A stretch of DNA of 64,000 nucleotides, taken from assembly GCA_963763365.1 (NCBI GenBank), contig CAVXOE010000006.1, positions 1 to 64,000 of the forward strand, written 5' to 3'. The position numbers were made by a program, and so were the translations under genes. Positions 57,298-64,000 of this stretch are shown piece by piece. Numbering within the stretch: position 1 is the stretch's first letter; every line of letters begins with the position of its first letter. The notes beneath the pieces were generated by a model that was not told the origin of the DNA, ran no database searches, and worked only from the letters and a program-made list of their open reading frames with translations. This DNA is from VAZQ01 sp963763365 (GTDB taxonomy: Bacteria; Pseudomonadota; Alphaproteobacteria; Rhizobiales; Xanthobacteraceae).

Positions 57298-58296
57298 TCA
57301 CATCGTGATCTTGAGGTCCTTGATGTAGTCGGTGGTGAACACCTGCTTCCAGTCGGTTTCCGGCTTCAGGAGCTTCGCCCCGACCAGGAATTCGTAGGTC
57401 CTCTGCCAGCGCGCGTCCGTCATGATGCCGATGCCCATGGTGGCGGCGTCGCCGCCTTCGACCGCCTTCACCTCGCGCATCTTGCCGAGGCTGTAGTTGA
57501 TGTGCTCGTCGGGCATCTGCGGGTTGAGCTTCCTGATGAGCGCGTTGCCGGCGGTCGGATCGCGCAGGTAATCCTTCCAGCCCTCGACCGAAGCGCGCGT
57601 GAAGCGCGCGACGACGTCGGAGTTGTTCTTGAGATACTCCGTCGTCGTCACCATCGTGTTGGCGTAGGGCGGATAGCCCTGCTCGGCGAACAGAAAGAAT
57701 TTCACCGGTACGTTGCGCTGCACGGCCAGATAAGGCTCGGCCGTCAGGTAGCCCGCGACGGCGGAATTCGGATCGTTGAAGAACGTCTGCAGATTCGGCC
57801 CCTTGGGCGCTGCCATCTCATCAGTGTAGCCGAATTTGCTCTTCAGCCACGGCCAGTAGGACGAGTAACCGTTGGCGCCAAAATAGACCTTGCGGCCCTT
57901 CAATTCGGCGAGCGAATTCACGTCCGGCCGGGTCATCAGGCCGATCAGGTCGAACTGGAACGACGTGAAGAACGCCTTGATCGGCGCGCCCTTCTCGGCG
58001 GCGTTCAGCGTCGTGATGTCGTAGCTCATGATGATGTCGGTCTCGCCGCCGAGCATGAGCTGCATGCCGTTGAGCTGCGCGTTACCCTGCCGCAACTCGA
58101 CATCGAGGCCGGCTTTTTCGTAGAGGCCGGTCGCGATGGCCTGGTAGAAGCCGCCGTGCTCGGCCTCGGCGAACCAGTTGGTCAGGAAGCGGACCTTGGT
58201 GGCGGCGCGTGCCGCCCGCGGCCGGATCAGCGATGCCCCCGCCAGCGCCGTACTGCCCTGCACGAGCTGCCGCCGGGAAACAACCGGTTTGGTCAT
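57298..58296 (-). CDS. NMT1/THI5-like ABC substrate-binding protein with Tat-like signal
   Basis: A 332-residue periplasmic protein. MTKPVVSRRQLVQGSTALAG has a twin-Arg (SRRQLV) before the hydrophobic stretch, ending AARAATK. The mature part shows VRFLTNWFAEAEHGGFYQAI, ATGLYEKAGLDVELRQGNAQ, LMLGGETDIIMSYDITTLNA, and FKAYLTAEP-type FFNDPNSAVAGYLTAEPYLA. The group binds pyrimidines, taurine, nitrate or aromatic acids; which one cannot be told. The EamA gene follows upstream on the same strand, but no permease or ATPase is near. Confidence 0.88.
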   Translation of the reverse strand: MTKPVVSRRQLVQGSTALAGASLIRPRAARAATKVRFLTNWFAEAEHGGFYQAIATGLYEKAGLDVELRQGNAQLNGMQLMLGGETDIIMSYDITTLNAAEKGAPIKAFFTSFQFDLIGLMTRPDVNSLAELKGRKVYFGANGYSSYWPWLKSKFGYTDEMAAPKGPNLQTFFNDPNSAVAGYLTAEPYLAVQRNVPVKFFLFAEQGYPPYANTMVTTTEYLKNNSDVVARFTRASVEGWKDYLRDPTAGNALIRKLNPQMPDEHINYSLGKMREVKAVEGGDAATMGIGIMTDARWQRTYEFLVGAKLLKPETDWKQVFTTDYIKDLKITM

Positions 58297-58372
58297 GATC
58301 TGCTCTCCCTGAACCATCGCAATTGAACCGTATCAACGAGCAAATTCGGTGCCAAGCGCGCGGTGGACGGCG

Positions 58373-59266
58373 TCAATGCGCCCACAGGAGCAGTGCCACC
58401 CCAACGACGATCAGCAGGATTCCAACGGTCTCCCGCGCGGTAGTCGCCTGCTTGAAGACGAAGCGCGAGATGCCCTGCGCGAACACGACTTCGACCAAGG
58501 CGAGCGTGCGCACGCTGCCGACCGCCGCGAGCGCAAACGCCAGGAACCAGAATTGCGAGGCGAGCGCGCCCATGAAGCCGGCGAACAGCGACGGCCGCCA
58601 GGCGCGGACAATCGCGAACAGCACGTGGCGGTCGCGCTGCCAGAGATAAAACGAGAGCAGCGCGGATTGGAGAAGGAGGCCCGTGACCAGCGTGAAGGTC
58701 GCCGCCATGAGATAGCTCGGCAGCGCGAGGCTCAGGATCGCGCCGCGAAAACCCACGGCCGACAGCGCGAACATCGCCCCGGCCGCGAGGCCGAGGAGCG
58801 TGGCCCGAACGTCCATCGCGGTGCCCGGCTTGAGCGCCATGATGACGACGCCGGTGGTGGCGATCAGGATGGCGGCGCCCGCCGCGGGCGTCACGGCGTC
58901 GCCGAGAAAGATCAGCCCGAACAGCGCAGCCTGCACGGCTTCGGTCTTGATGTAGGCGTAGACCACCACGAACGAGCGGTCGTTCATCGCCGCGAGCATC
59001 AGTGCGGTGGCGGCGATCTGCGCCAGCGCGCCGAGGAGCACCCACGGCCAATAGACGAGTGGCGGGCGCGGCAACGCAATGCCGGTCGCGATCATCACGG
59101 CGACGAGGAAAACGACCGCGAACGGAAACCCGAACAGGAAGCGGACGTGGGTGGCGCCCACCGTGCCGAGCGTTGCGGTCAGCTCGCGCTGCGTCGCATT
59201 GCGCACGGTCTGCGCGGCAGCGGCAATCAGCGTGAAGACGACCCAGAGCCAGCCTGCGTCGATCAT
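58373..59266 (-). CDS. EamA/DMT-family membrane transporter
   Basis: A 297-residue inner-membrane protein with about ten helices in two EamA halves. Seen: LWVVFTLIAAAAQTVRNATQ, RFLFGFPFAVVFLVAVMIAT, MNDRSFVVVYAYIKTEAVQA, LIATTGVVIMALKPG in the first half, and GSVRTLALVEVVFAQGISRF, RETVGILLIVVGVALLLWAH in the second. DMT proteins export amino acids, nucleotides or drugs; no specificity is visible. Possibly transcribed with the upstream 118-residue gene (21 bp apart). Confidence 0.9.
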   Translation of the reverse strand: MIDAGWLWVVFTLIAAAAQTVRNATQRELTATLGTVGATHVRFLFGFPFAVVFLVAVMIATGIALPRPPLVYWPWVLLGALAQIAATALMLAAMNDRSFVVVYAYIKTEAVQAALFGLIFLGDAVTPAAGAAILIATTGVVIMALKPGTAMDVRATLLGLAAGAMFALSAVGFRGAILSLALPSYLMAATFTLVTGLLLQSALLSFYLWQRDRHVLFAIVRAWRPSLFAGFMGALASQFWFLAFALAAVGSVRTLALVEVVFAQGISRFVFKQATTARETVGILLIVVGVALLLWAH

Positions 59267-59287
59267 GGGCCGGCCCGGTTGACGCGA

Positions 59288-59641
59288 CTAAACGGCTTCG
59301 AGCTCGCGGGCTTTGCCGTCGGCCGCCCACTCGGTCACCTTGTCGTGCTCGTTGTCGATGAGCAGGAAGAGGTCGAAATAGCGGATGGTCGGGTAGCCGC
59401 CGGTGCGCTTTTTCACGCCCTCGCGCCAGGCGTCGTCATGCGCCTTCTTGGCGGCTTCGACCGAGGGCCAGACATAGATGCCGGCACCGGTGTCAGCAGC
59501 GTCGCCGATCCCGGCAAGGAAGTGCTTACGCACGAGATCGCGGTTGGCGGTCCATTTCGGGATCGTGTGCTTGGCATCTTCCAGGATGCGCGCGCGGTCC
59601 CAGCCGGCCGGAGAAGGAAATGTCACCAATTCGACGATCAT
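59288..59641 (-). CDS. small alpha/beta-barrel protein (YdhR/monooxygenase-like)
   Basis: A 117-residue protein. VELVTFPSPAGWDRARILED, then HTIPKWTANRDLVRKHFL and ADTGAGIYVWPSVEAAKKAH suggest the dimeric ferredoxin-like barrel of YdhR and antibiotic-monooxygenase-like proteins. The pattern is fold-level only, and no cofactor motif is visible. It lies 25 bp after ubiG on the same strand and 21 bp before the EamA gene, so the three could be co-transcribed. Confidence 0.65.
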   Translation of the reverse strand: MIVELVTFPSPAGWDRARILEDAKHTIPKWTANRDLVRKHFLAGIGDAADTGAGIYVWPSVEAAKKAHDDAWREGVKKRTGGYPTIRYFDLFLLIDNEHDKVTEWAADGKARELEAV

Positions 59642-59666
59642 GTCGGGCCTCCGCTGCGGCAGTTGT

Positions 59667-60431
59667 TCAAACCGAATCCGAATGCGCGGCGACCGTCATG
59701 TAGTTCACGTCCGTGTCGGACGAAAGCTGCCAGCGGTCGGCCAAAAGGTTATAGATCACGCCACTCTCGTTCACCACCCGCAGCCCGCTCCGTTCCAGCG
59801 CGATCTCGAGCTCGTTCGGCGTGACAAACTTGTCCCATTGGTGTGTGCCGCGCGGCAGCCAGCCGAGCACGTATTCGGCGCCCACGATGGCGAGCGCAAA
59901 GCTCTTCAGCGTGCGGTTCAGCGTGGCCACCACCATGAGCCCGCCGGGCTTCACCATTTCGGCGCAGCGCTTGACGAACAGCGGCACGTCCGCGACGTGC
60001 TCGACCACCTCCATGGCGAGCACGATGTCGAAGCGCTCGCCCGCGTCGGCCAGCGCTTCGGCCGTGGTCTCGCGGTAATCGACGGTGACGCCCGCCTCCT
60101 CGGCGTGCAGCCGCGCCGCCGCGATGTTGGCGACCGACGGGTCAGCGCCGACGACTTCGGCGCCGAGCCGCGCGAGCGGCTCGCTCAGGATGCCGCCGCC
60201 GCAACCGATGTCGAGGATGCGAAGCCCGGCCAGCGCGTCGAGCCGCTTCTGCCCCCGCCCGAAGTGTTCGCAGGCGGCCTCCTTGATGAAGCCAAGCCGC
60301 ACCGGATTGAACTTGTGCAGCACGGCCATCTTGCCGCGCGGGTTCCACCACTCCGCCGCCAGCGCGGAAAACCGCGCGACCTCGGCGTCGTCGACGGTGG
60401 GACCAGACCGAGCGTCTTGCGCAAGCGTCAT
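59667..60431 (-). CDS. ubiG: ubiquinone O-methyltransferase (UbiG)
   Basis: A 254-residue SAM enzyme performing both O-methylations in ubiquinone synthesis at the membrane. Signatures: DAEVARFSALAAEWWNPRGK and LHKFNPVRLGFIKEAACEHF at the N-terminus, LRILDIGCGGGILSEPLARL (SAM loop), VVEHVADVPLFVKRCAEMVK and RGTHQWDKFVTPNELEIALE. The ATG at 60431 (MTLAQDARSGPTVDDAEVAR) is chosen over upstream in-frame starts. Divergent from lysC past one gene, as usual in the order. Confidence 0.96.
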   Translation of the reverse strand: MTLAQDARSGPTVDDAEVARFSALAAEWWNPRGKMAVLHKFNPVRLGFIKEAACEHFGRGQKRLDALAGLRILDIGCGGGILSEPLARLGAEVVGADPSVANIAAARLHAEEAGVTVDYRETTAEALADAGERFDIVLAMEVVEHVADVPLFVKRCAEMVKPGGLMVVATLNRTLKSFALAIVGAEYVLGWLPRGTHQWDKFVTPNELEIALERSGLRVVNESGVIYNLLADRWQLSSDTDVNYMTVAAHSDSV

Positions 60432-60606
60432 GCCGACATCCCAGGCAGAAGGCAGGCTTTGAAAGCCCTGGACTAAAGTTATCGTCGCGAAACTGGCAAT
60501 TCTGCAAGTCAAATCGAGTCAGGTGGCTCACACCGCGCTATAAAGGCCCGGCTGGAACTCGCGTCGTTTGTGGTCTCTCGACCGGCAGCAACAGCAGGAA
60601 ACGGGA

Positions 60607-61752
60607 ATGGCGGCGAGCGTCCTGCGTAGCAAAGGAACGGCGATCGCAGCGAGCACGCTCGCGCTGGCATTGGCCGGCGAAGCGCCGGCGGCTGGCGGCT
60701 ACGAGGAGTTCCAGCGCGGTATCTATCTGAGTTACGCCAACGCTGTTGGCCCCAACGAGGACATCGCGCGCCTGCCGCTGCTGCGCGCGTCGTTCGGCGG
60801 CCCTCCGTTCAATATCGTGATGGATACCGGCTCGACCGGTATCGTGGTCTCGGCGCATCGCATCCCGAATATCGATGCGTTGCCTTCGCTCGGACCCAGA
60901 GAGCTCACCTATACGAGTTCCGGCCGGATCATGCGCGGCCGCTTGGTGGTCACGGCCGTGACCGTCATGGGCGCGGATGGCGCGCGGCTCACCACTGGTC
61001 CGATCCCGGTGCTGGCCGTGACGCAGATCGCGTGCACCGAGAAGGCGCGCCGTTGCAGGCCGAACGAAGATCCGCGTGGCGTATCGATGATGGGGATCGG
61101 GTTCGGCCGCGGACACGGCCGCGAGGCCGAGAACGGTCCCGGCAAGAACCCGTTCATCAACATCGCCACCATCGCGGCGCCGGGCCGCGACGGCGAAAGC
61201 GCGCAGGGCATGCGCCGCGGCTACATCGTGACCCGGCGCGGCGTGTATGTCGGCCTGACTGGCGAAAACACACAGCCGCCCTTCAGCTATGTCGCCCTCG
61301 CCCGCTCGGAGATCAGGAACGACTGGTCCGGGATTCCAGCCTGCATCATGGTCAACGGCGCGGCCCCAGCGGCGTGCGGCGGCATGCTGATGGATACCGG
61401 CGTCACCGCGATGTACCTGACGCTGCCCGACGGCCAAGCGGCCGCCGTCCGCCCCGACGGCGGGCGCGGCTTCACGCTCGCGCCCGGCACCAGCCTGACG
61501 ATCTCGGCCCCGTCCGCCGAGGCGCCGCAAGCACGTTATACGTTCACGGTGGGCGACGCGCACAACCCGCTGGCACCGACGCGCCTCATCCTCGTCCGCG
61601 GCGACCGGACCCCGTTCGTCAATACCGGTCTGCGGTTCCTCAACGGCTTCGACTACCTGTTCGACGCCGACGGCGGCCGCGCGGGCTTCCGGCCGACCGG
61701 CCGCGGTCCGGCGATGCCGGTCCGCTCCGGCGACGGTCTGCCGCCCGACTGA
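60607..61752 (+). CDS. secreted protein with two DTG motifs (aspartyl-protease-like)
   Basis: A 381-residue exported protein; signal about 1-29 (TAIAASTLALALAGEAPAAG). Two aspartyl-protease-like motifs are present, NIVMDTGSTGIVVS at about 69-82 and MLMDTGVTAMYLTL at about 260-273. Between them lie GVSMMGIGFGRG and PNEDPRGVS, which recall the loop regions of pepsin-like or retropepsin-like barrels. Two DTGs 190 residues apart would fit a bilobal, pepsin-like monomer, which is rare in bacteria. The usual hydrophobic-hydrophobic-Gly after each motif is weak, so activity is not certain. It lies between ubiG and lysC. Confidence 0.65.
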   Translation: MAASVLRSKGTAIAASTLALALAGEAPAAGGYEEFQRGIYLSYANAVGPNEDIARLPLLRASFGGPPFNIVMDTGSTGIVVSAHRIPNIDALPSLGPRELTYTSSGRIMRGRLVVTAVTVMGADGARLTTGPIPVLAVTQIACTEKARRCRPNEDPRGVSMMGIGFGRGHGREAENGPGKNPFINIATIAAPGRDGESAQGMRRGYIVTRRGVYVGLTGENTQPPFSYVALARSEIRNDWSGIPACIMVNGAAPAACGGMLMDTGVTAMYLTLPDGQAAAVRPDGGRGFTLAPGTSLTISAPSAEAPQARYTFTVGDAHNPLAPTRLILVRGDRTPFVNTGLRFLNGFDYLFDADGGRAGFRPTGRGPAMPVRSGDGLPPD

Positions 61753-61828
61753 CCGCGTCGTCGCACCCGGTCACGTGGCGCACAGCGCCAAGGCCAGACC
61801 GGACACATGGTTGCAGGCCGCAAACCGT

Positions 61829-61846
61829 GCCGGTATGAATACCGGC
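61829..61846 (+). terminator. small hairpin before lysC
   Basis: GCCGGTA-TGAA-TACCGGC forms a perfect 7-bp stem followed by CTTTCC, 25 bases before the lysC ATG. It may terminate the preceding gene's transcript or affect lysC expression; the T-run is short. Confidence 0.35.
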
Positions 61847-61871
61847 CTTTCCGACAACGCTCAGGCTTGCC

Positions 61872-63125
61872 ATGGCCCGCTTGGTGATGAAATTCGGCGG
61901 CACGTCGGTCGCCAACCTCGAACGCATCCGCAACGTCGCGCACCACGTCAAGCGCGAGGTCGATGCCGGCCATGACGTCGCCGTGGTGGTGTCTGCGATG
62001 TCGGGCAAGACCAACGAACTGGTCGGCTGGTGCCGCGAAGCCTCGCCGATGCACGATGCGCGCGAATACGACGCCGTGGTCGCCTCCGGCGAACAGGTCA
62101 CGGCCGGCCTCCTGGCGATGACGCTCGAAGGCATGGGCATCAACGCCCGTTCCTGGCAGGGCTGGCAATTGCCGATCCTCACCTCGCATGCGCATAGCTC
62201 TGCCCGCATCCTCGACGTTAACGGCGACGAGTTGCTCAAGCGCTTCAAGGAGCGCAAGGAGGTCGCGGTGATCGCCGGCTTCCAGGGCATGCACAAAGAG
62301 ACCGGCCGCATCACCACGCTCGGACGCGGCGGCTCCGACACCTCGGCGGTGGCGATCGCGGCCGCCATCCAGGCCGAGCGCTGCGACATCTACACCGACG
62401 TCGACGGCATCTACACCACCGACCCGCGCGTGGTGCCGAAGGCAAAGCGGATGCCGAAAATCGCCTACGAGGAAATGCTGGAACTCGCTTCGCTCGGCGC
62501 CAAGGTAATGCAGGTGCGCTCGGTCGAGCTCGGCATGGTGCACAACGTGCGCATCTTCGTGCGCTCCAGCTTCGAGAAACCCGAGGACATCGATCCGCAC
62601 GGCACCCCGCCCGGATCGCTCATTTGCGGCGAGGAGGAGATCGTGGAGCAGCAGGTCGTCACCGGCATCGCCTTCTCCAAGGACGAGGCACAGATTTCGA
62701 TTCGTCGCGTGCAGGACAAGCCCGGCGTCGCGGCCGCGATCTTCGGACCCTTGGCGGAGGCCGACATCAACGTCGACATGATCGTGCAGAACGTCTCGGC
62801 CGACGGCGCCACCACCGACCTCACCTTCACGGTGCCGGCCGGCGACTACAAACGCGCCACCAGCGTGCTCGAGAAGTCGAAGGGCCACGTCTCCTACGAG
62901 CGGCTCGACGGCGCAACCGATGTCGCCAAGATCTCGGTCATCGGTATCGGCATGCGCAGCCACGCCGGCGTCGCCGCCCAGGCCTTCAAGGCGCTGGCCG
63001 AGAAGGGCATCAACATCCGCGCCATCACCACGTCGGAGATCAAGTTCTCGCTGCTGATCGACGCCGCCTATACCGAGTTGGCGGTGCGCACGCTGCACTC
63101 GCTGTACGATCTGGATAAAGACTGA
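61872..63125 (+). CDS. lysC: aspartate kinase
   Basis: A 417-residue kinase that phosphorylates aspartate, the first step to lysine, threonine and methionine. MARLVMKFGGTSVANLERIR has the KFGGTS substrate loop, TTLGRGGSDTSAVAIAAAIQ the ATP site, and CDIYTDVDGIYTTDPRVVPK the metal/aspartate loop. Two ACT domains (VQDKPGVAAAIFGPLAEADI; VIGIGMRSHAGVAAQAFKAL) at about 270-415 mean feedback control by lysine and/or threonine. No lysine riboswitch is visible upstream. Confidence 0.97.
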   Translation: MARLVMKFGGTSVANLERIRNVAHHVKREVDAGHDVAVVVSAMSGKTNELVGWCREASPMHDAREYDAVVASGEQVTAGLLAMTLEGMGINARSWQGWQLPILTSHAHSSARILDVNGDELLKRFKERKEVAVIAGFQGMHKETGRITTLGRGGSDTSAVAIAAAIQAERCDIYTDVDGIYTTDPRVVPKAKRMPKIAYEEMLELASLGAKVMQVRSVELGMVHNVRIFVRSSFEKPEDIDPHGTPPGSLICGEEEIVEQQVVTGIAFSKDEAQISIRRVQDKPGVAAAIFGPLAEADINVDMIVQNVSADGATTDLTFTVPAGDYKRATSVLEKSKGHVSYERLDGATDVAKISVIGIGMRSHAGVAAQAFKALAEKGINIRAITTSEIKFSLLIDAAYTELAVRTLHSLYDLDKD

Positions 63126-63208
63126 GGCTGCGAAATCGAGCGCGCCGTCCCATTTTTGGGTCCCTAGCCGCTACCAGTCGCTGCCGGCGGCAGAAACCAC
63201 TGGTGTGG

Positions 63209-63229
63209 TCGAAATGTGCTACATTTCGA
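63209..63229. promoter_or_regulatory. perfect 21-bp palindrome upstream of the binding-protein gene
   Basis: TCGAAATGT-GCT-ACATTTCGA, 28 bases before the GTG at 63258. A short AT-rich perfect dyad in this place looks like an operator for a dimeric regulator or part of the leader. No regulator gene is adjacent. Confidence 0.4.
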
Positions 63230-63257
63230 TTGTTTACGCGCGGAAAGGGATCTCGTT

Positions 63258-64000
63258 GTGAGACGGCGGGACGTCATCACGCTTCTCGGCGGCGCGGCAG
63301 CCACCTGGCCGCTGGCAGCGCGGGCGCAGCAGCGCCGGCCCCTGGTCGGCTTCCTTAGCAGCGGATCATCGGCTCCTTTTGCGGAAATGTCGGCCGCCTA
63401 CCAGCAGACCCTCGGCGAGGCCGGCTATGTTGCCGGCAAGACCCTGACGATCGAGTATCGCTGGGCCGAAGGCCAATATGACCGTCTGCCGGCGCTCGCG
63501 GCCGACCTCGTCAGCCGCAATGCCGACGTCATCGCAACCGCGGGCGGGGCCATCACCGCGCTGGCCGCCAAGGCCGCCACGGCGAACGTCCCGATCGTTT
63601 TCATCATGGGCGACGATCCGGTTCGCGCCGGCCTCATCGCCAGCCTGAACCGGCCCGGGCGCAATGTCACCGGCGTCAGCCTTTTCCTTGCGGAGCTCCT
63701 CGGCAAGCGCTTCGACCTGCTGTCGGAGCTTGTGCCGCCTCCCGTGACGCTCGCGATCCTGGTCAATCCGACCAATTCAAACGTCGAGAGTGACAAGCGG
63801 GAAGCGCAAGCCGCCGCGCGTGCCCGCGGCCGCCAGCTTCTGATTTTGCAAGCCAGCAGCATCGGCGAGATCGAAGTCGTTTACGCGACGCTCGCGCAGC
63901 AACGCGCCGGGGCGCTCCTGATCGGCACCGATATCCTGTTCACCAACCAGCGCAATCAATTCGTAGCGCTTGCCGCCCGTTATGGCATCCCGACCATGCA
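63258..64000 (+). CDS. ABC-type substrate-binding protein (TrpX-like), 3' end outside the window
   Basis: At least 247 residues are in the window. The GTG at 63258 follows AAAGGGATCTC and gives RRRDVITLLGGAAATWPLAA, a twin-Arg-like signal ending ARAQQ. VGFLSSGSSAPFAEMSAAYQ, GYVAGKTLTIEYRWAEGQYD, LAADLVSRNADVIATAGGA, and FIMGDDPVRAGLIASLNRPG with NVTGVSLF are hallmarks of the TrpX/TrpY-like binding proteins so abundant in Bradyrhizobium. The broken copy at 2941 is a relative. Permease and ATPase genes may follow beyond the edge. Confidence 0.9.
   Translation, partial: MRRRDVITLLGGAAATWPLAARAQQRRPLVGFLSSGSSAPFAEMSAAYQQTLGEAGYVAGKTLTIEYRWAEGQYDRLPALAADLVSRNADVIATAGGAITALAAKAATANVPIVFIMGDDPVRAGLIASLNRPGRNVTGVSLFLAELLGKRFDLLSELVPPPVTLAILVNPTNSNVESDKREAQAAARARGRQLLILQASSIGEIEVVYATLAQQRAGALLIGTDILFTNQRNQFVALAARYGIPTM

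Noticed and set aside
61753..61871. Lysine riboswitch before lysC
   Set aside because: Only a 7-bp hairpin is visible; the leader is too short for a lysine aptamer.

Overview
This GC-rich window looks like an alphaproteobacterium of the Rhizobiales, most like the Bradyrhizobiaceae/Xanthobacteraceae. The reasons are the gene neighbourhoods (argJ-mutT, methyltransferase-comF-grxC-nitrilase-DUF1178, ubiG divergent from lysC, aroK-aroB-hemolysin C, xerD-TPR-accA-L,D-transpeptidase), the many solute-binding proteins of the Bug/TctC, NMT1 and Liv types, an OpgC protein, and dispersed hairpin repeats of the kinds common in those genomes. This assignment rests on recognising families, not on a search. 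No rRNA, tRNA or CRISPR array was seen.

Layout. 1-11.3 kb is accessory and decayed. It holds an IS30 transposase fragment, a PraR-like XRE regulator, a 147-bp tandem repeat, a broken ABC binding-protein fragment, an SGNH/OpgC pair, an intact Bug-type binding protein, a group II intron with its reverse transcriptase (6664-8603, minus strand), and an IS91-type element whose tyrosine recombinase and HUH transposase are both riddled with frameshifts. 11.3-25.8 kb mixes cell-envelope genes (two L,D-transpeptidases, a beta-barrel porin, kdsD, NfeD/SPFH) with hemH, a 5'-nucleotidase, a PaaK-like ligase, a Uma2 nuclease and a candidate small RNA. 25.8-32.1 kb is a minus-strand transport block: a diheme cytochrome c, a Bug protein, livH, livM, a branched-chain-type binding protein and livF, with no livG. 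32.2-45.6 kb is core genome: a hemolysin C family protein, aroB, aroK, xerD, a TPR protein, accA, a lipoprotein L,D-transpeptidase, a heme-sensor adenylate cyclase and secA. 45.9-54.6 kb carries a parvulin lipoprotein, an NHL protein, argJ, a receiver-GGDEF protein, mutT, a Flp pilin and the comF/grxC group. 54.7-64 kb holds RidA, two NMT1-type binding proteins, an isopenicillin-N-synthase-like oxygenase, an EamA transporter, ubiG, a bilobal aspartyl-protease-like protein, lysC and a truncated binding protein.

How it works together. Envelope building recurs (three L,D-transpeptidases, kdsD, OpgC, porin, SecA, parvulin). Uptake of small organics is the second theme: eight binding-protein genes or remnants, most without a complete transporter beside them. 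Several otherwise intact genes, including aroB, carry a single-base frameshift, so sequencing error should be excluded before they are called pseudogenes. I found no convincing new defence or multi-gene system. The most interesting items are the paired CTAG-bounded palindromes beside aroB, the heme-CxxCH adenylate cyclase, the bilobal DTG protein, the SGNH protein lacking its catalytic His, and the group II intron beside a hairpin.
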